A model generated the notes under the pieces. It was not told the DNA's origin and did no database searches. It saw only the letters and a list, made by a program, of their open reading frames with translations. 42,586 nt of DNA, from NCBI GenBank assembly GCA_964575225.1, contig CAZNQW010000006.1:1-42586 (forward strand), given 5' to 3'. The translations under genes and the position numbers were made by a program. Positions 1 through 8,311 of this stretch are shown in pieces. This DNA is from CAZNQW01 sp964575225. GTDB lineage: Bacteria; Chloroflexota; Anaerolineae; JAAYZQ01. The number at the start of each line of letters is the position of its first letter. Position 1 is the stretch's first letter.

Positions 1-579
1 GCTGGGGCGTTCGGCAAATCGCTTGGGCGACCAGGGGCACATCATGGCATCCAGCTCGCCGGAAATCACCTGATCCTGGAGGGTTTGGCCGGGGGGCAGG
101 GTGTGGACGTTGGGCGGCAGCGCGATGGAAGGGCGGCCGCCCGTCGAATCGTAGGTGGGGTCGTCGGCAGGGCCGATCCACCAGTCGATCGAGTCGATGG
201 ACACGCCCTGCTCGCGGAGGGCTGCCCGGTGCCAGGTGCTGCCCGAGTCGGGCCAGGCGTTGGTGCCCACCCGCTTGCCCACCAGGTCCTGCATGGTGGT
301 GAGTTCGCTATCGCGGCGGACGAACATGCAGCGGTGGCGAAAGCCCCGCATGACAAAGATGGGCAGGCCCACCAGAGCGCGCTCGCCCTGGGAGGTGCGG
401 ATCACGTATTGGCTAAAGGACATCTCGCCGGCGTCAAATGCGGGGTTGGTCATGAACTCGCGCATGTCGGTGTGGCGGTCCAGGTTCAGGTCCAGGCCCT
501 CGGGCTGGATGTCGCCGCAGGCCAGGGGCAGCAGGTGATCGTAGCTGCGAACGACCAGGTTCAGGGGGCGTTTCGTCAT
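1..579 (-). CDS. NMT1/4,5-dihydroxyphthalate decarboxylase-like binding protein (3' end beyond window)
   Basis: The open frame runs from ATG at 579 off the left edge, so only the N-terminal 193 residues are visible. The start MTKRPLNLVVRSYDHLLPL, a conserved G-x-P-I-F-x-x-R-G-F-R-H segment, the VGKRVGTN lobe motif and the late DAMM(C)PW segment resemble the family annotated as 4,5-dihydroxyphthalate decarboxylase, a periplasmic-binding-protein fold related to NMT1/THI5 ligand-binding proteins. No signal peptide is visible, so a cytoplasmic enzyme or sensor is as likely as a transporter component. It lies 9 bp after the formamidase stop and is therefore the fifth gene of the gntR operon. The exact substrate cannot be inferred; fold family fairly sure, function unsure. 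Confidence 0.7.
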   Translation of the reverse strand, partial: MTKRPLNLVVRSYDHLLPLACGDIQPEGLDLNLDRHTDMREFMTNPAFDAGEMSFSQYVIRTSQGERALVGLPIFVMRGFRHRCMFVRRDSELTTMQDLVGKRVGTNAWPDSGSTWHRAALREQGVSIDSIDWWIGPADDPTYDSTGGRPSIALPPNVHTLPPGQTLQDQVISGELDAMMCPWSPKRFAERPS

Positions 580-588
580 GGGGCGCTC

Positions 589-1872
589 CTATCGCTCGTA
601 TTGTTCCCGCACCAGGTGCAGGAATCCGCGTTTTTCCAATTGATCCACCGGGGCCAGGAGGCTGACCAGGGCCAGGCCGGGCGCCCGACCGATCTCGATG
701 GCGCCGGTGACCGTGGCCCGGTTCTGCACCTCGTCGAGGCTCATCTCCAGCAGGCCGGCGGTCCGCTCTAGGGCGTTCTGGGTAGCGGCGTTGAGGTTGG
801 GTCCCGAGCCGACCACCTGGATGGGCAGGGATTCCTCCAGCTCGGCGCCCCACTGGCGGGCCAGTCGCTGTCCTTCCCGGCGTTCAGCCGGACTGAGGGG
901 CCGGGCCAGAAAGGGCAGGTCGTCCAGCGGCGGCAGCAGGACCGGCCCTTCCAGCGCCAGGTCCTTGACCACCTCGACCTGGAGGGTGACGCGGGCCGAG
1001 ACGTCGGTGGTGTGGCCGGCGATCTCGCCGTCGCCCTGCATGGCGTGCACGTCGCCGACATAGACGCCGCCGCCGTCGACCTTGACCGGGCAGATGAGGA
1101 TGGCGCCCTCGCGCACCGAGTCGACGTCCAGGTGGCCGTCGGTGAGGGCGGCGAACTGGGCCGGGCTCAGTCCCCCTTCGAACAGAGCCTGGCCAAAGTC
1201 GCCGCAGTTGCAGGAGGCCGACAGGTCAATGGCCGGCAGGGTGCCGAGGTTGCCGATAAAGGGCCTCATGCGGGCCAGGACGCCCGCCCGCAGGTCGGCG
1301 CTGGCCAAGAGCAGGACCGGGATCTGGCGGGAAGTGGCGGGCAGGGCGGCGTACTCGTTGGCCCGGCGGGCGATCTCCTGGGCCTTTTCGGGACCCACGG
1401 TCAGGCCGAGGGACTGGGCCTCGTTAAAGACCATCGTATAGCCGGAGGTCAGGTGGTAGGCAATGGCCTCGGCGCCGCATTCCCGGCAGCGGACGGCGCT
1501 ATGGCCGATGCCCGAAAGGTCGGTGGGCGGGAACTCGGTGTGGCATTGGGGGCACTGGCGCACGATCCGGTCGCCCTTTTTTGCCCGTGTACCGGGTGCC
1601 ACCACGCCGGTGCCCGAGGAGGTGGCCCGCGAGGTCACCTCGATCTTTTGGATGCGGATGGCGATGGCGTCGCCCACGCGGGCGCCTTCGACGGCCACCG
1701 GCTCGGTGATCTCGTGACCGCCGTCCAGGTGGGGGGTGATCATTGGTCCCCAGCAACCGGGCGCCGATTCTACGATCAGCGTGCCGCCATCCTGTAGGGG
1801 CCCCACCATGGGCAGGCTCGGGCCGACGTTGCACCCGGCGATGCGGAGATTGGTCATTCGTTCTTGGCTCAC
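589..1872 (-). CDS. Acetamidase/formamidase family protein with inserted CxxC pairs
   Basis: A 427-residue member of the acetamidase/formamidase (FmdA/AmdA) family, which hydrolyses short amides to ammonia and carboxylate in the cytoplasm. Visible family features are the ITPHLDGGHE-type segment near residues 46-54, the ASCNCGDF-like segment in the middle and VYVGDVHAMQGDGEI, the conserved acidic/His motif. The GTG start at 1872 is chosen because AAAGGAG lies about 8 nt upstream; the ATG five codons further in lacks a site. Odd: Cys107-x2-Cys110 and Cys129-x2-Cys132 form a zinc-ribbon-like insertion. It follows the amidohydrolase gene by 51 bp in the same operon, fitting an amide-degradation route. 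Family assignment is confident; the actual amide is unknown. Confidence 0.88.
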   Translation of the reverse strand: MSQERMTNLRIAGCNVGPSLPMVGPLQDGGTLIVESAPGCWGPMITPHLDGGHEITEPVAVEGARVGDAIAIRIQKIEVTSRATSSGTGVVAPGTRAKKGDRIVRQCPQCHTEFPPTDLSGIGHSAVRCRECGAEAIAYHLTSGYTMVFNEAQSLGLTVGPEKAQEIARRANEYAALPATSRQIPVLLLASADLRAGVLARMRPFIGNLGTLPAIDLSASCNCGDFGQALFEGGLSPAQFAALTDGHLDVDSVREGAILICPVKVDGGGVYVGDVHAMQGDGEIAGHTTDVSARVTLQVEVVKDLALEGPVLLPPLDDLPFLARPLSPAERREGQRLARQWGAELEESLPIQVVGSGPNLNAATQNALERTAGLLEMSLDEVQNRATVTGAIEIGRAPGLALVSLLAPVDQLEKRGFLHLVREQYER

Positions 1873-1923
1873 AGAGGTTCTCCTTTGAATACGGGTTGGC
1901 CCCGCTGGGCGTCCATCGAGCTG

Positions 1924-3399
1924 CTAGGCCTGTCTCGGCGCCGGACCTGGGTTCAGGATCGATGCAACGGTGCGGCCCAATGGGTCGCGCTGGGCGGCGG
2001 CCCGATGCAGCTTGTGCAGGATGCCGGGAGCCACGGCGCGCAGTTTTTCCTCGTCGGCGTGGAGGACCTTGCCCCGGTCGACGATGGGCTGGCCCTCGAC
2101 ATAGACCCGGTCGACGTCGCGGCCCTCGCCAAAGGCGATCAGCGCCCGCACCGGGTCCAGCACCGGGCCAAAGTGATAGCCCGAAAGATCCACGCAGACG
2201 ATGTCGGCCCGGGCGCCTTGTGCCAGGCGGCCCAGGTCGCTGCGTTGGAGGGCGTCGGCGCTGCCCACGGTGGCGGCGGTAAAGACTTCGAGGCAGGTGG
2301 GCCGGTCGACGTCGCCGTGGGCGTGCTTGCCCAGAAGCCAGGCCAGGCGCATTTCGCCAATGATGTCGCCGGGCCAGATGTCGCAGCCGATGCCGACATT
2401 GATGCCGGCATCCAGATAGCGGGGCAGCGAATGGAGCACCTCGGCGTCGCGCCGGGCAAAGGCCAGCGGGGCGTGGGCCACCGACGAGCCCGAGTCGGCG
2501 ATGAGGCGCAGGTCCTGGTCTGAATCGCCGTCCACTGCCGGGTGAGAGTCGACAAAGAAACAGTGGCCCAGCACAATATCGGACCCCAGGAAGCCCAGCC
2601 TGTGGAGGAGCCCCACCGGGGTCACGCCGTGGCGCTGGCGGATGAGGTGGACCTCGTTCAGCGATTGGGCGACGTGGATCTGGATGGGCAGGCCGGCGGC
2701 CCGGGCTTCTGCCAGGGTGGCCTGGAGCAATTCAGGTGTGAGTTTTTCGACGGCGTGGGGTGTGAGCAGGGTCTGGACGCGCCCGTCAAAGCGACCGCGG
2801 TGTTCCAGGGCAAAGCGCAGGCCCTCGCGCAGGCCCGCCCGGCCCAGCTCTTCATCCCAGTGCTGGCGCGAGCGCCCCTGGTGGTCCTGGTAGGAGCGAG
2901 CCGAGCGAAAGCCCAGGGCCAGGTAGGCCCGGCAACCGATGCGGCCCACGGTATCGGCCAGGGCGGCCTCGTCGGTGGGCGGATTGCCCAGCCACCAGAT
3001 GGCGCCGTAGCCGTGGGCATCGACCACAGTGGTGGTGCCGGTGCGCACCATCTGCACCAGACAGAACTCACCGCTGAGCTGCTGTTCCTCTAGCGAGAGG
3101 GTGGGTTCCATGGTCAAGGGGGCGTTCTCGACGAATTCGGGCCCCGGCGCAAAGCCCCCGCCCCGGGGAGTATCGACCAGGGGCGCCATGGGATCGACGC
3201 CGACGTGGCCGTGGAGATTGATAAAGCCTGGGCAGAGGAACCATTCGGGCCGGTCGATCACCTCGGCGGCGTGGCCCTCGAAGCGGGGACCGGCGTACAG
3301 GATCTGGCCCCCGTGAAATGCAACTTCTCCGCGCTCGATGATGCGATGTTGGGTGCCATCCCAGGCTGCAATCCAACCTCCGCGCAATAGGGTGATCAT
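1924..3399 (-). CDS. ATZ/TRZ-type metal-dependent amidohydrolase
   Basis: A 491-residue amidohydrolase of the cytosine deaminase/TRZ/ATZ/SAH-deaminase branch, which removes amino or chloro groups or opens N-containing rings using a divalent metal. Seen: LCPGFINLHGHVG with the His63-x-His65 metal pair, a later IHVAQS His, LGHCFF His, the HAPLAFARR segment and GIGCDIWPGD carrying the expected catalytic Asp. The open frame extends to 3432, but ATG 3399 is preferred because GGAGGGAGG lies about 10 nt upstream. Neighbours are an M20 hydrolase 45 bp upstream and a formamidase 51 bp downstream, so the three probably act successively on a nitrogen-rich substrate. The substrate is not deducible from sequence alone. 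Confidence 0.88.
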   Translation of the reverse strand: MITLLRGGWIAAWDGTQHRIIERGEVAFHGGQILYAGPRFEGHAAEVIDRPEWFLCPGFINLHGHVGVDPMAPLVDTPRGGGFAPGPEFVENAPLTMEPTLSLEEQQLSGEFCLVQMVRTGTTTVVDAHGYGAIWWLGNPPTDEAALADTVGRIGCRAYLALGFRSARSYQDHQGRSRQHWDEELGRAGLREGLRFALEHRGRFDGRVQTLLTPHAVEKLTPELLQATLAEARAAGLPIQIHVAQSLNEVHLIRQRHGVTPVGLLHRLGFLGSDIVLGHCFFVDSHPAVDGDSDQDLRLIADSGSSVAHAPLAFARRDAEVLHSLPRYLDAGINVGIGCDIWPGDIIGEMRLAWLLGKHAHGDVDRPTCLEVFTAATVGSADALQRSDLGRLAQGARADIVCVDLSGYHFGPVLDPVRALIAFGEGRDVDRVYVEGQPIVDRGKVLHADEEKLRAVAPGILHKLHRAAAQRDPLGRTVASILNPGPAPRQA

Positions 3400-3444
3400 G
3401 GGCAGTGCCTCCCTCCGCGCCGCGCCCCGCAAGGCGGGCCGGTA

Positions 3445-4872
3445 TTATGCTTTCGATCCCTTTGACGGTGAGGCCAAGGGCACCGCGTCGTCGGGCAGCG
3501 GCGACACATAGGGCTTGCCGTCGGTGGCGGTTTCGAATTCCTGACGCGCGGCCTGCAGCAGCTCGGGCTTGGTCTGCAGGTCGAGGGCAGCCAGGGCCAG
3601 CGCTTTGGCGGCGAGCATCATGCCCTTGTGTCCGATGCTCATGCCCGAGGTGACGGTGTTCTGCCAGCTATGCCCCGGCGTGCCAAAGGCCTGGCACACG
3701 GTGTTGATCTGGGCCGTGGGGGTGATATAGCTGACATCGCCCACGTCGGTGGAGCCGGGGGTCACCTGGCCCTTGTTGTAGGCCTCGATGATCGTCTCCG
3801 GCAGGGGGCCGTCGATCTCGCCCTTGGGAATGCGATAGCGGGCCATGCCCCCCTCGATAGAGCCCGACGGAAAGGTCTCCTGGAGCTGGAGGGCCAGCGC
3901 GATCTCTTCCTGGGTGTAACGGGGGGCGCCCACCTGACGCATCTTGTCCAGCAATAGGTTGCCGAGGACGTCGTTGGGCAGGGTGTTGTAGCAGCCGCTG
4001 TGGAACTCGACGTCGTAGGTGGTGCCGGTCATTAGCGCGGCGCCGCGGGCGATGTCGAGCATCCAGGCATAGATCTGGTCGACCATCTCGCGGTTGGGCG
4101 CCCGTACAAAGTACCAGACCTGGGCAAAGGCAGGGACGACGTTGGGCGCTTGGCCTCCCTCGGTGATCACGCAGTGGACGCGGGCCTGGGTAGGAATGTG
4201 CTCGCGCATATAGTTGACGCCCACGTCCATCAACTGGACGCCGTCCAAAGCACTGCGGCCCGATTCGGGGGCGGCGGCTGCGTGGGAGGCGATGCCGTGA
4301 AAGTTGACGCGGAACGAGTTCACGGCGGTGGCGATGGAGGCCCAGGGCGAATTGACATAAGAGGGGTGCCAGGTCAGCGCGGCGTCCAGGTCGTCAAAGA
4401 GGCCGGCGCGGGCCATCAGGACTTTGCCCAGCAGCGTCTCTTCGGCGGGGCAGCCGTAGAAGCGGAGGGTGCCGGGCAGCCCGGCCTGTTCCATGGCCTC
4501 TTTGGCCGCCAGGGCGGCGGCCATGGCTCCCACGCCCAGGAGGTTGTGCCCGCAGCCATGCCCGGGCGCTCCTTCCTGAACCGGGTCGCGACGGGGCGTG
4601 ACCTTTTGTGAAAGTCCGGGCAGGGCGTCGTATTCGCCCAAAATGCCGATGACGGGCTTGCTGCGGCCCCAGGAGGCCACAAAGGCGGTGGGTGTGCGGT
4701 GGTCGCCCCATTCGATGGCAAAGCCGGCCGATTCCAATTGCTCGGCCAGCAGGTGGGAGGCGAAGGCCTCCTCTTGGGCCAGTTCGGGCCGGTCCCAGAT
4801 CGCCTGGGCGAGCGCCACGAGGCCGCTTTCGCGGTCGTCCAGAAATGCCAGGACCCTATCTTGGAGGTTCAC
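3445..4872 (-). CDS. M20 family amidohydrolase (AbgB-like)
   Basis: A 475-residue zinc peptidase of family M20, subgroup of p-aminobenzoyl-glutamate hydrolase B and related amidohydrolases. The motif GEYDALPG, then GHGCGHNLLG (His105, His109 region), the catalytic AEET pair near residues 143-146, GGQAPNVVPA and the late GSTDVGDVSY / GTPGHSWQNT motifs are all present, giving a full-length, apparently active enzyme that cleaves an amide bond in a small molecule. The start is taken as GTG 4872, where AAAGGAG precedes by about 9 nt; the frame is open to an ATG at 4911 with no such site. First structural gene after the GntR regulator (125 bp gap). Confidence 0.88.
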   Translation of the reverse strand: MNLQDRVLAFLDDRESGLVALAQAIWDRPELAQEEAFASHLLAEQLESAGFAIEWGDHRTPTAFVASWGRSKPVIGILGEYDALPGLSQKVTPRRDPVQEGAPGHGCGHNLLGVGAMAAALAAKEAMEQAGLPGTLRFYGCPAEETLLGKVLMARAGLFDDLDAALTWHPSYVNSPWASIATAVNSFRVNFHGIASHAAAAPESGRSALDGVQLMDVGVNYMREHIPTQARVHCVITEGGQAPNVVPAFAQVWYFVRAPNREMVDQIYAWMLDIARGAALMTGTTYDVEFHSGCYNTLPNDVLGNLLLDKMRQVGAPRYTQEEIALALQLQETFPSGSIEGGMARYRIPKGEIDGPLPETIIEAYNKGQVTPGSTDVGDVSYITPTAQINTVCQAFGTPGHSWQNTVTSGMSIGHKGMMLAAKALALAALDLQTKPELLQAARQEFETATDGKPYVSPLPDDAVPLASPSKGSKA

Positions 4873-4997
4873 AGGTCTCGCTCCTTTCCTTTGAGATGGT
4901 GGCGAGGGCATTCACAACCCGGGGCCGTGTGGGGCGCGGTCTTGGGCTGGGCGCATCGCCTGCGGGTCAGAAGGGGACTCGCCGTGGAGGAGAGCCC

Positions 4998-5702
4998 CTA
5001 TTCTGTATCTGCTTGTATCTTGCCGAGGGCGTCCAGTGTGCGCCGTTCACCGGCTTGTAGATGGGCGACCAACCGGGCGCGAGCCAACTGGGGTTCGCGC
5101 TGGCGGAGGGCATCTACAATGGCGCAGTGTTCGTCAATGATCGTCAGGATTTCTTCAATCGGGGCAATGGCTTCTACCAGGGACCGGATGCGCGCCGATT
5201 GGTCGTTGACCAACTGGGCCATGTGCCCAAAGAGCCGGTTATCGACGGTTTGCATGATGATGTCATGAAGGACGATATCGGATTCGATGTGGGTATCGTA
5301 GTGGGATTGCAGGGCATCCTGGCGGGCGCGGGCCAGCAAGAGGCCCAGGTTTTCGGTCTCGTTGTCCGAGAGGGTTTGGGCGGCTTGCTGGACGGCCCAT
5401 CCCTCCAACAGAAAACGCATCTCCCATACGTCGCGCACGTTGGTGTCGTCGATGTCGGCTACCTGGGGATTGCCATAGGGTTTCATGCCGACCAGGCCCT
5501 CGTGCTGCAACATAGCCAGCGCTTCGCGGACCGGTGTGTGGCTGACGCCCAGTTCGCTGGCCAATCGATCGATGACGATGGTTTGGCCGGGGCGGAGGCG
5601 GTTGGTGAGAATCAGTTGCTTGATCTGGTCGCGGACCTCCTCGCGCAGCGGTCCCCTTTGGATCTTTTCGACGACACCCAAACCTGGTCTTGTGTGATTC
5701 AT
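4998..5702 (-). CDS. GntR-family regulator, FadR/FCD subfamily
   Basis: A 234-residue transcription factor. Residues about 20-75 are the GntR winged helix (RLASELGVSHTPVREALAML is the recognition segment) and residues about 90-225 are an FCD ligand domain. The FCD metal-site residues can be picked out: Asp142, His146, His192 and His214, so a carboxylate ligand held by a metal is plausible. The frame is open to 6158, but ATG 5702 gives the normal family length and follows an AAAGGA site. It is the first gene of the leftward amide-hydrolase operon and sits behind a consensus promoter with a palindromic site at its start point, which suggests autoregulation and local control. Confidence 0.9.
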   Translation of the reverse strand: MNHTRPGLGVVEKIQRGPLREEVRDQIKQLILTNRLRPGQTIVIDRLASELGVSHTPVREALAMLQHEGLVGMKPYGNPQVADIDDTNVRDVWEMRFLLEGWAVQQAAQTLSDNETENLGLLLARARQDALQSHYDTHIESDIVLHDIIMQTVDNRLFGHMAQLVNDQSARIRSLVEAIAPIEEILTIIDEHCAIVDALRQREPQLARARLVAHLQAGERRTLDALGKIQADTE

Positions 5703-5795
5703 CGCCTTGGTCCTTTTGCGCGCTCTTGCCCGGCGGCCGAAATGGGTGGGTGCCCGAAAGCGCGCTGTGTGTAAGCATCGATGCCCTGTTCCGAA

Positions 5796-5814
5796 CCTAT
5801 AGGATACAGGATAG
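5796..5814. promoter_or_regulatory. Possible GntR operator over the operon start point
   Basis: The segment contains the perfect 8-bp palindrome CCTATAGG (5796-5803) followed by GGATACAGGATAG. It begins directly downstream of the -10 element at 5815-5820 and covers the expected start point near 5808. A regulator bound here would block initiation. The position is seen; assignment to the adjacent GntR protein is inference. Confidence 0.4.
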
Positions 5815-5843
5815 ATTATATAGGCATTCGCACCGATTGTCAA
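5815..5843 (-). promoter_or_regulatory. Consensus sigma-70-type promoter for the gntR operon
   Basis: On the minus strand TTGACA (5843-5838) and TATAAT (5820-5815) are separated by exactly 17 bp, a perfect match to the housekeeping consensus. The start point would be near 5808, giving a leader of about 105 nt before gntR. Confidence 0.8.
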
Positions 5844-5872
5844 GTCTCTGCTGTGGGGCTGTGGGGCGCAGG

Positions 5873-6102
5873 GCCCTGTCAAAGTCGCGTGCTGGCTCCG
5901 GTTGCTCTTCCACAGGGGTACAGTGCAATTCGCAAGAGTTTTCTCTAACGTCATGCCCGCCGCGAGTACTCTTGCGCCTAAGCACCTGTGTACCCACAGA
6001 CAGCATCCATTCTTGGGCACAAAGCGTATGGACCCCCGCATTCGTGGGGGTGACGTGCCGGTTGCTAGAGTTGAGGCTTGTTCAAAAGGACTTTGACAGG
6101 GC
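5873..6102. repeat. 14-bp perfect inverted repeats bracketing a hairpin repeat
   Basis: GCCCTGTCAAAGTC at 5873-5886 recurs in inverse orientation at 6089-6102. The 230-bp interval holds no gene but contains the dispersed repeat modules at 5950-6055. This resembles the end structure of a miniature element, although no target duplication was recognised. The rest of the 510-bp gap 5703-6212 holds only the promoter/operator described separately. Confidence 0.5.
5950..6055. repeat. Dispersed hairpin repeat, copy 1 (module A then module B)
   Basis: Module A (5950-6010) is 61 bp and matches 24775-24835 at 53 of 61 positions. Module B (6029-6055) matches 24730-24756 with few differences. Module A folds into two short hairpins with TACC/TACT loops (CGCGAG stem and CTGTG stem); module B is a CCCCCGC stem with a 4-nt loop. 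Here A precedes B; in copy 2 the order is reversed while the strand is the same. Confidence 0.75.
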
Positions 6103-6212
6103 TCTGGAGGGGGGCGCAGGGCAAGGGTGCGGTGTGGGTCGGGAAGGGGGGCGGCCACAAGGGCTGCCCCAACAAGCCGAAGGTTTCGGTGGCCTTGGAC
6201 CGAGGGTTGACT

Positions 6213-7139
6213 TCACATAACGGAGGGAGAAGATTCCGCCGCGCCATACCCTTGGGGATTCTCACGGCCGGCTACCACGGCACGGAAATCGACCAGATCG
6301 TCGGCAAAGCGGTCGGCATGGAACCGGTCAAAGCTGCCGATGCGCGGCAAGAGAATGTCGAGGCAGTGGAGCGCCATGCGCACGCGCATTCGATTCTGAA
6401 AGTCGGTATCGGGCGAGTATCCGGCGCGCTCCAAGAAACGGGGCCGCACTTTGGGCGGATAGTACCACCACAGGAGCGCGCCCAAATCGTGGGCAGGGTC
6501 ATCGAGAGACATCGCTTCCAGGTCCACCAGGTAGACCCTGCCGTCGGACGAGATCAGCCAATTCCCCTTGCAGATGTCGTTGTGGGAAGCCACCAGGCCC
6601 GAGCCGACGAACGTCTCTATCTCTTGCCGCAGATCGGACAGCGCGTCGTCCACATAGTCGGCAACCCCTGGGACCTGAGGCCGGTGCAGTTCCCATTTCT
6701 GTTGAACGCGCCCGACCGCTGCCAGGCCCGCGTCGCGGTAGGCCTGGGACGCGGTTGGGGGCAAGAGATCTTTTAGGGTCGGGCTGTGGTGGGTTCTGTT
6801 CACGACATCGGCGATCTGGGGCAGAAACCGGTGAAATTCCTGCCAGGAGGGGTTTCTGCCGTCGATGTAGGGCTGCACCAGAATCGACGGGCCCTCTCCC
6901 AGGTGCCCCGAGGCGATCAGATCTGGGGTCAAGCCCAGAGAGGCCATCACCTGGTAGCGAGGAAGGTGGGCCCCCAGCTTGACAAAGTAGCGGCAGCCGT
7001 GGCCGCGTCCGCTGCTGCGGGCTATGTAGGTTTCGTGCCCGCGTCCGGAGGGTGGCAGGTCAAGCTCCCAGGATGGGCCGCCTACCTGTTCTTGGAGAAA
7101 GGCTGCGGCCTGCTGGCGGTGCCGGAATCGATTTTGCAT
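6213..7139 (-). CDS. APH/choline-kinase-type phosphotransferase
   Basis: A 308-residue small-molecule kinase with the aminoglycoside phosphotransferase fold. The catalytic loop is seen as His186-Asn-Asp188 followed by Asn193 (SHNDICKGNWL), and the metal-binding Asp206 in VDLEAMSLDDPAHDLG. Lys54 in YFVKLGAHL is a plausible nucleotide-binding lysine. ATG 7139 is preferred to longer in-frame starts because GGAAGGA lies upstream and the extra N-terminus would overlap the next gene in another frame. It is 70 bp after the methyltransferase gene on the same strand. Members of this fold phosphorylate alcohols such as choline, homoserine or antibiotics; the substrate is unknown. Confidence 0.85.
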   Translation of the reverse strand: MQNRFRHRQQAAAFLQEQVGGPSWELDLPPSGRGHETYIARSSGRGHGCRYFVKLGAHLPRYQVMASLGLTPDLIASGHLGEGPSILVQPYIDGRNPSWQEFHRFLPQIADVVNRTHHSPTLKDLLPPTASQAYRDAGLAAVGRVQQKWELHRPQVPGVADYVDDALSDLRQEIETFVGSGLVASHNDICKGNWLISSDGRVYLVDLEAMSLDDPAHDLGALLWWYYPPKVRPRFLERAGYSPDTDFQNRMRVRMALHCLDILLPRIGSFDRFHADRFADDLVDFRAVVAGRENPQGYGAAESSPSVM

Positions 7140-7209
7140 GGTGAGTCCTTCCCGGGCTCTTGTTTGGCGTCGTGCCCGGCCTGGCTGGCGGCGGCTCCAT
7201 GGCGCCTGA

Positions 7210-8244
7210 TCATCGGCCCCCTTTGTCGAACAAATAGTGGGATACCAGGTATTCCTGACCGCGGCGCAGGCCCCAGACCTCCTCGCAGACCAAAAAGAAC
7301 AATCGCCACCGAGCCAGCCAGCGGATCTCGTTCTCGGGGCCATAGGTCTGGGCCATAAGGGCGCGCACCTCAGGCTGGCGGCGATCCAGCCGGTCCAGCC
7401 AGGCTCGGAGCGTCCGCGCATAGTGGGTCCCGCCCAGACACCAGCGATCGATCAACGGCAGATCGCGCTGAAAGTGCAGCAAGAGGTCATCGGAGGGCAT
7501 GGTCCCGCCGGTGAAAAAGTGCTGGGCCATCCAGTCGTTGGGATTGCTCTCCTCGAACTCGTAGGCGAACTGCCGGTGGCTGAACAGGTGCACGAACAGG
7601 TGTCCGTGGGGCTTGAGCCAGGCCGCAATCTGGGACATCAACCGCTCATAGTTCTTCATGTGCTCAAACATCTCGATCGACAGCACCCGGTCAAAGCGGC
7701 GGTCGGTCTGGAAGGTGTTGACGTCGGCGGTGATAACCTCGACCTGATCAAAGCCTCGGGCGCGGCATTGGGCTTGAATGTGTTGCCGCTGGGTGTGCGA
7801 GTTGGAAACCGCGACCACGCGGCTGTGGGGATAGAACTCGGCTATCCACAGGGTCAGGGAACCCCATCCGCAACCCAGGTCGAGGATGTCCATGCCGTCT
7901 TGCAGGCGGGCGCGCTCGCATGTCAGGCGGAGCATGGCCTCCTCGGCCTGGTCAAGGGTCGCGACCCCCTCTGGCCAATAGCAGCAGCTATACTTGAGCC
8001 GTTTGCCCAACACGAGCTGAAAGAACTCGGTCGGCACTTCATAATGCTGGCGGTTGGGCTCGGCAGCACGGATGGCGATGGGGCTGTCGCGGAACTTGGC
8101 CACCAGGGCGCCTTTGGCCTCCGCTTGGCGCTCCACGCCCAGTCGATGGCGGCGACGGAGGGAGACCCTGAGGCTGATTCGGAGCGCCAGCCGGATCAGC
8201 CCGTCGGGTACCCGGTTGGTTTCGGCGAGTTGTATCATGGACAT
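7210..8244 (-). CDS. CFA-synthase/CNMT-type SAM-dependent methyltransferase
   Basis: A 344-residue class I methyltransferase of the cyclopropane-fatty-acid synthase superfamily. Motif I is ILDLGCGWGSLTLW; NRQHYEVPTEFFQLVLG, YSCCYWPEG and VSNSHTQRQHI are the usual surrounding blocks. The segments SIEMFEHMKNY and FTGGTMPSDDLLLHFQ, with the ending YLVSHYLF, are closer to the bacterial coclaurine-N-methyltransferase-like group than to classical Cfa, so a lipid cyclopropane reaction should not be assumed. The start at ATG 8244 follows AAAGGAACG; the frame is open to 8328 without a site. It lies between the ferritin-VIT gene (67 bp upstream) and the kinase gene, probably one transcript. Confidence 0.85.
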   Translation of the reverse strand: MSMIQLAETNRVPDGLIRLALRISLRVSLRRRHRLGVERQAEAKGALVAKFRDSPIAIRAAEPNRQHYEVPTEFFQLVLGKRLKYSCCYWPEGVATLDQAEEAMLRLTCERARLQDGMDILDLGCGWGSLTLWIAEFYPHSRVVAVSNSHTQRQHIQAQCRARGFDQVEVITADVNTFQTDRRFDRVLSIEMFEHMKNYERLMSQIAAWLKPHGHLFVHLFSHRQFAYEFEESNPNDWMAQHFFTGGTMPSDDLLLHFQRDLPLIDRWCLGGTHYARTLRAWLDRLDRRQPEVRALMAQTYGPENEIRWLARWRLFFLVCEEVWGLRRGQEYLVSHYLFDKGGR

Positions 8245-8311
8245 TCGATCGTTCCTTTGCGCCACAGAAGGGCCTTGGGCAAGAACAGCGGGGGCTGCTC
8301 TCCCCTCAGTT

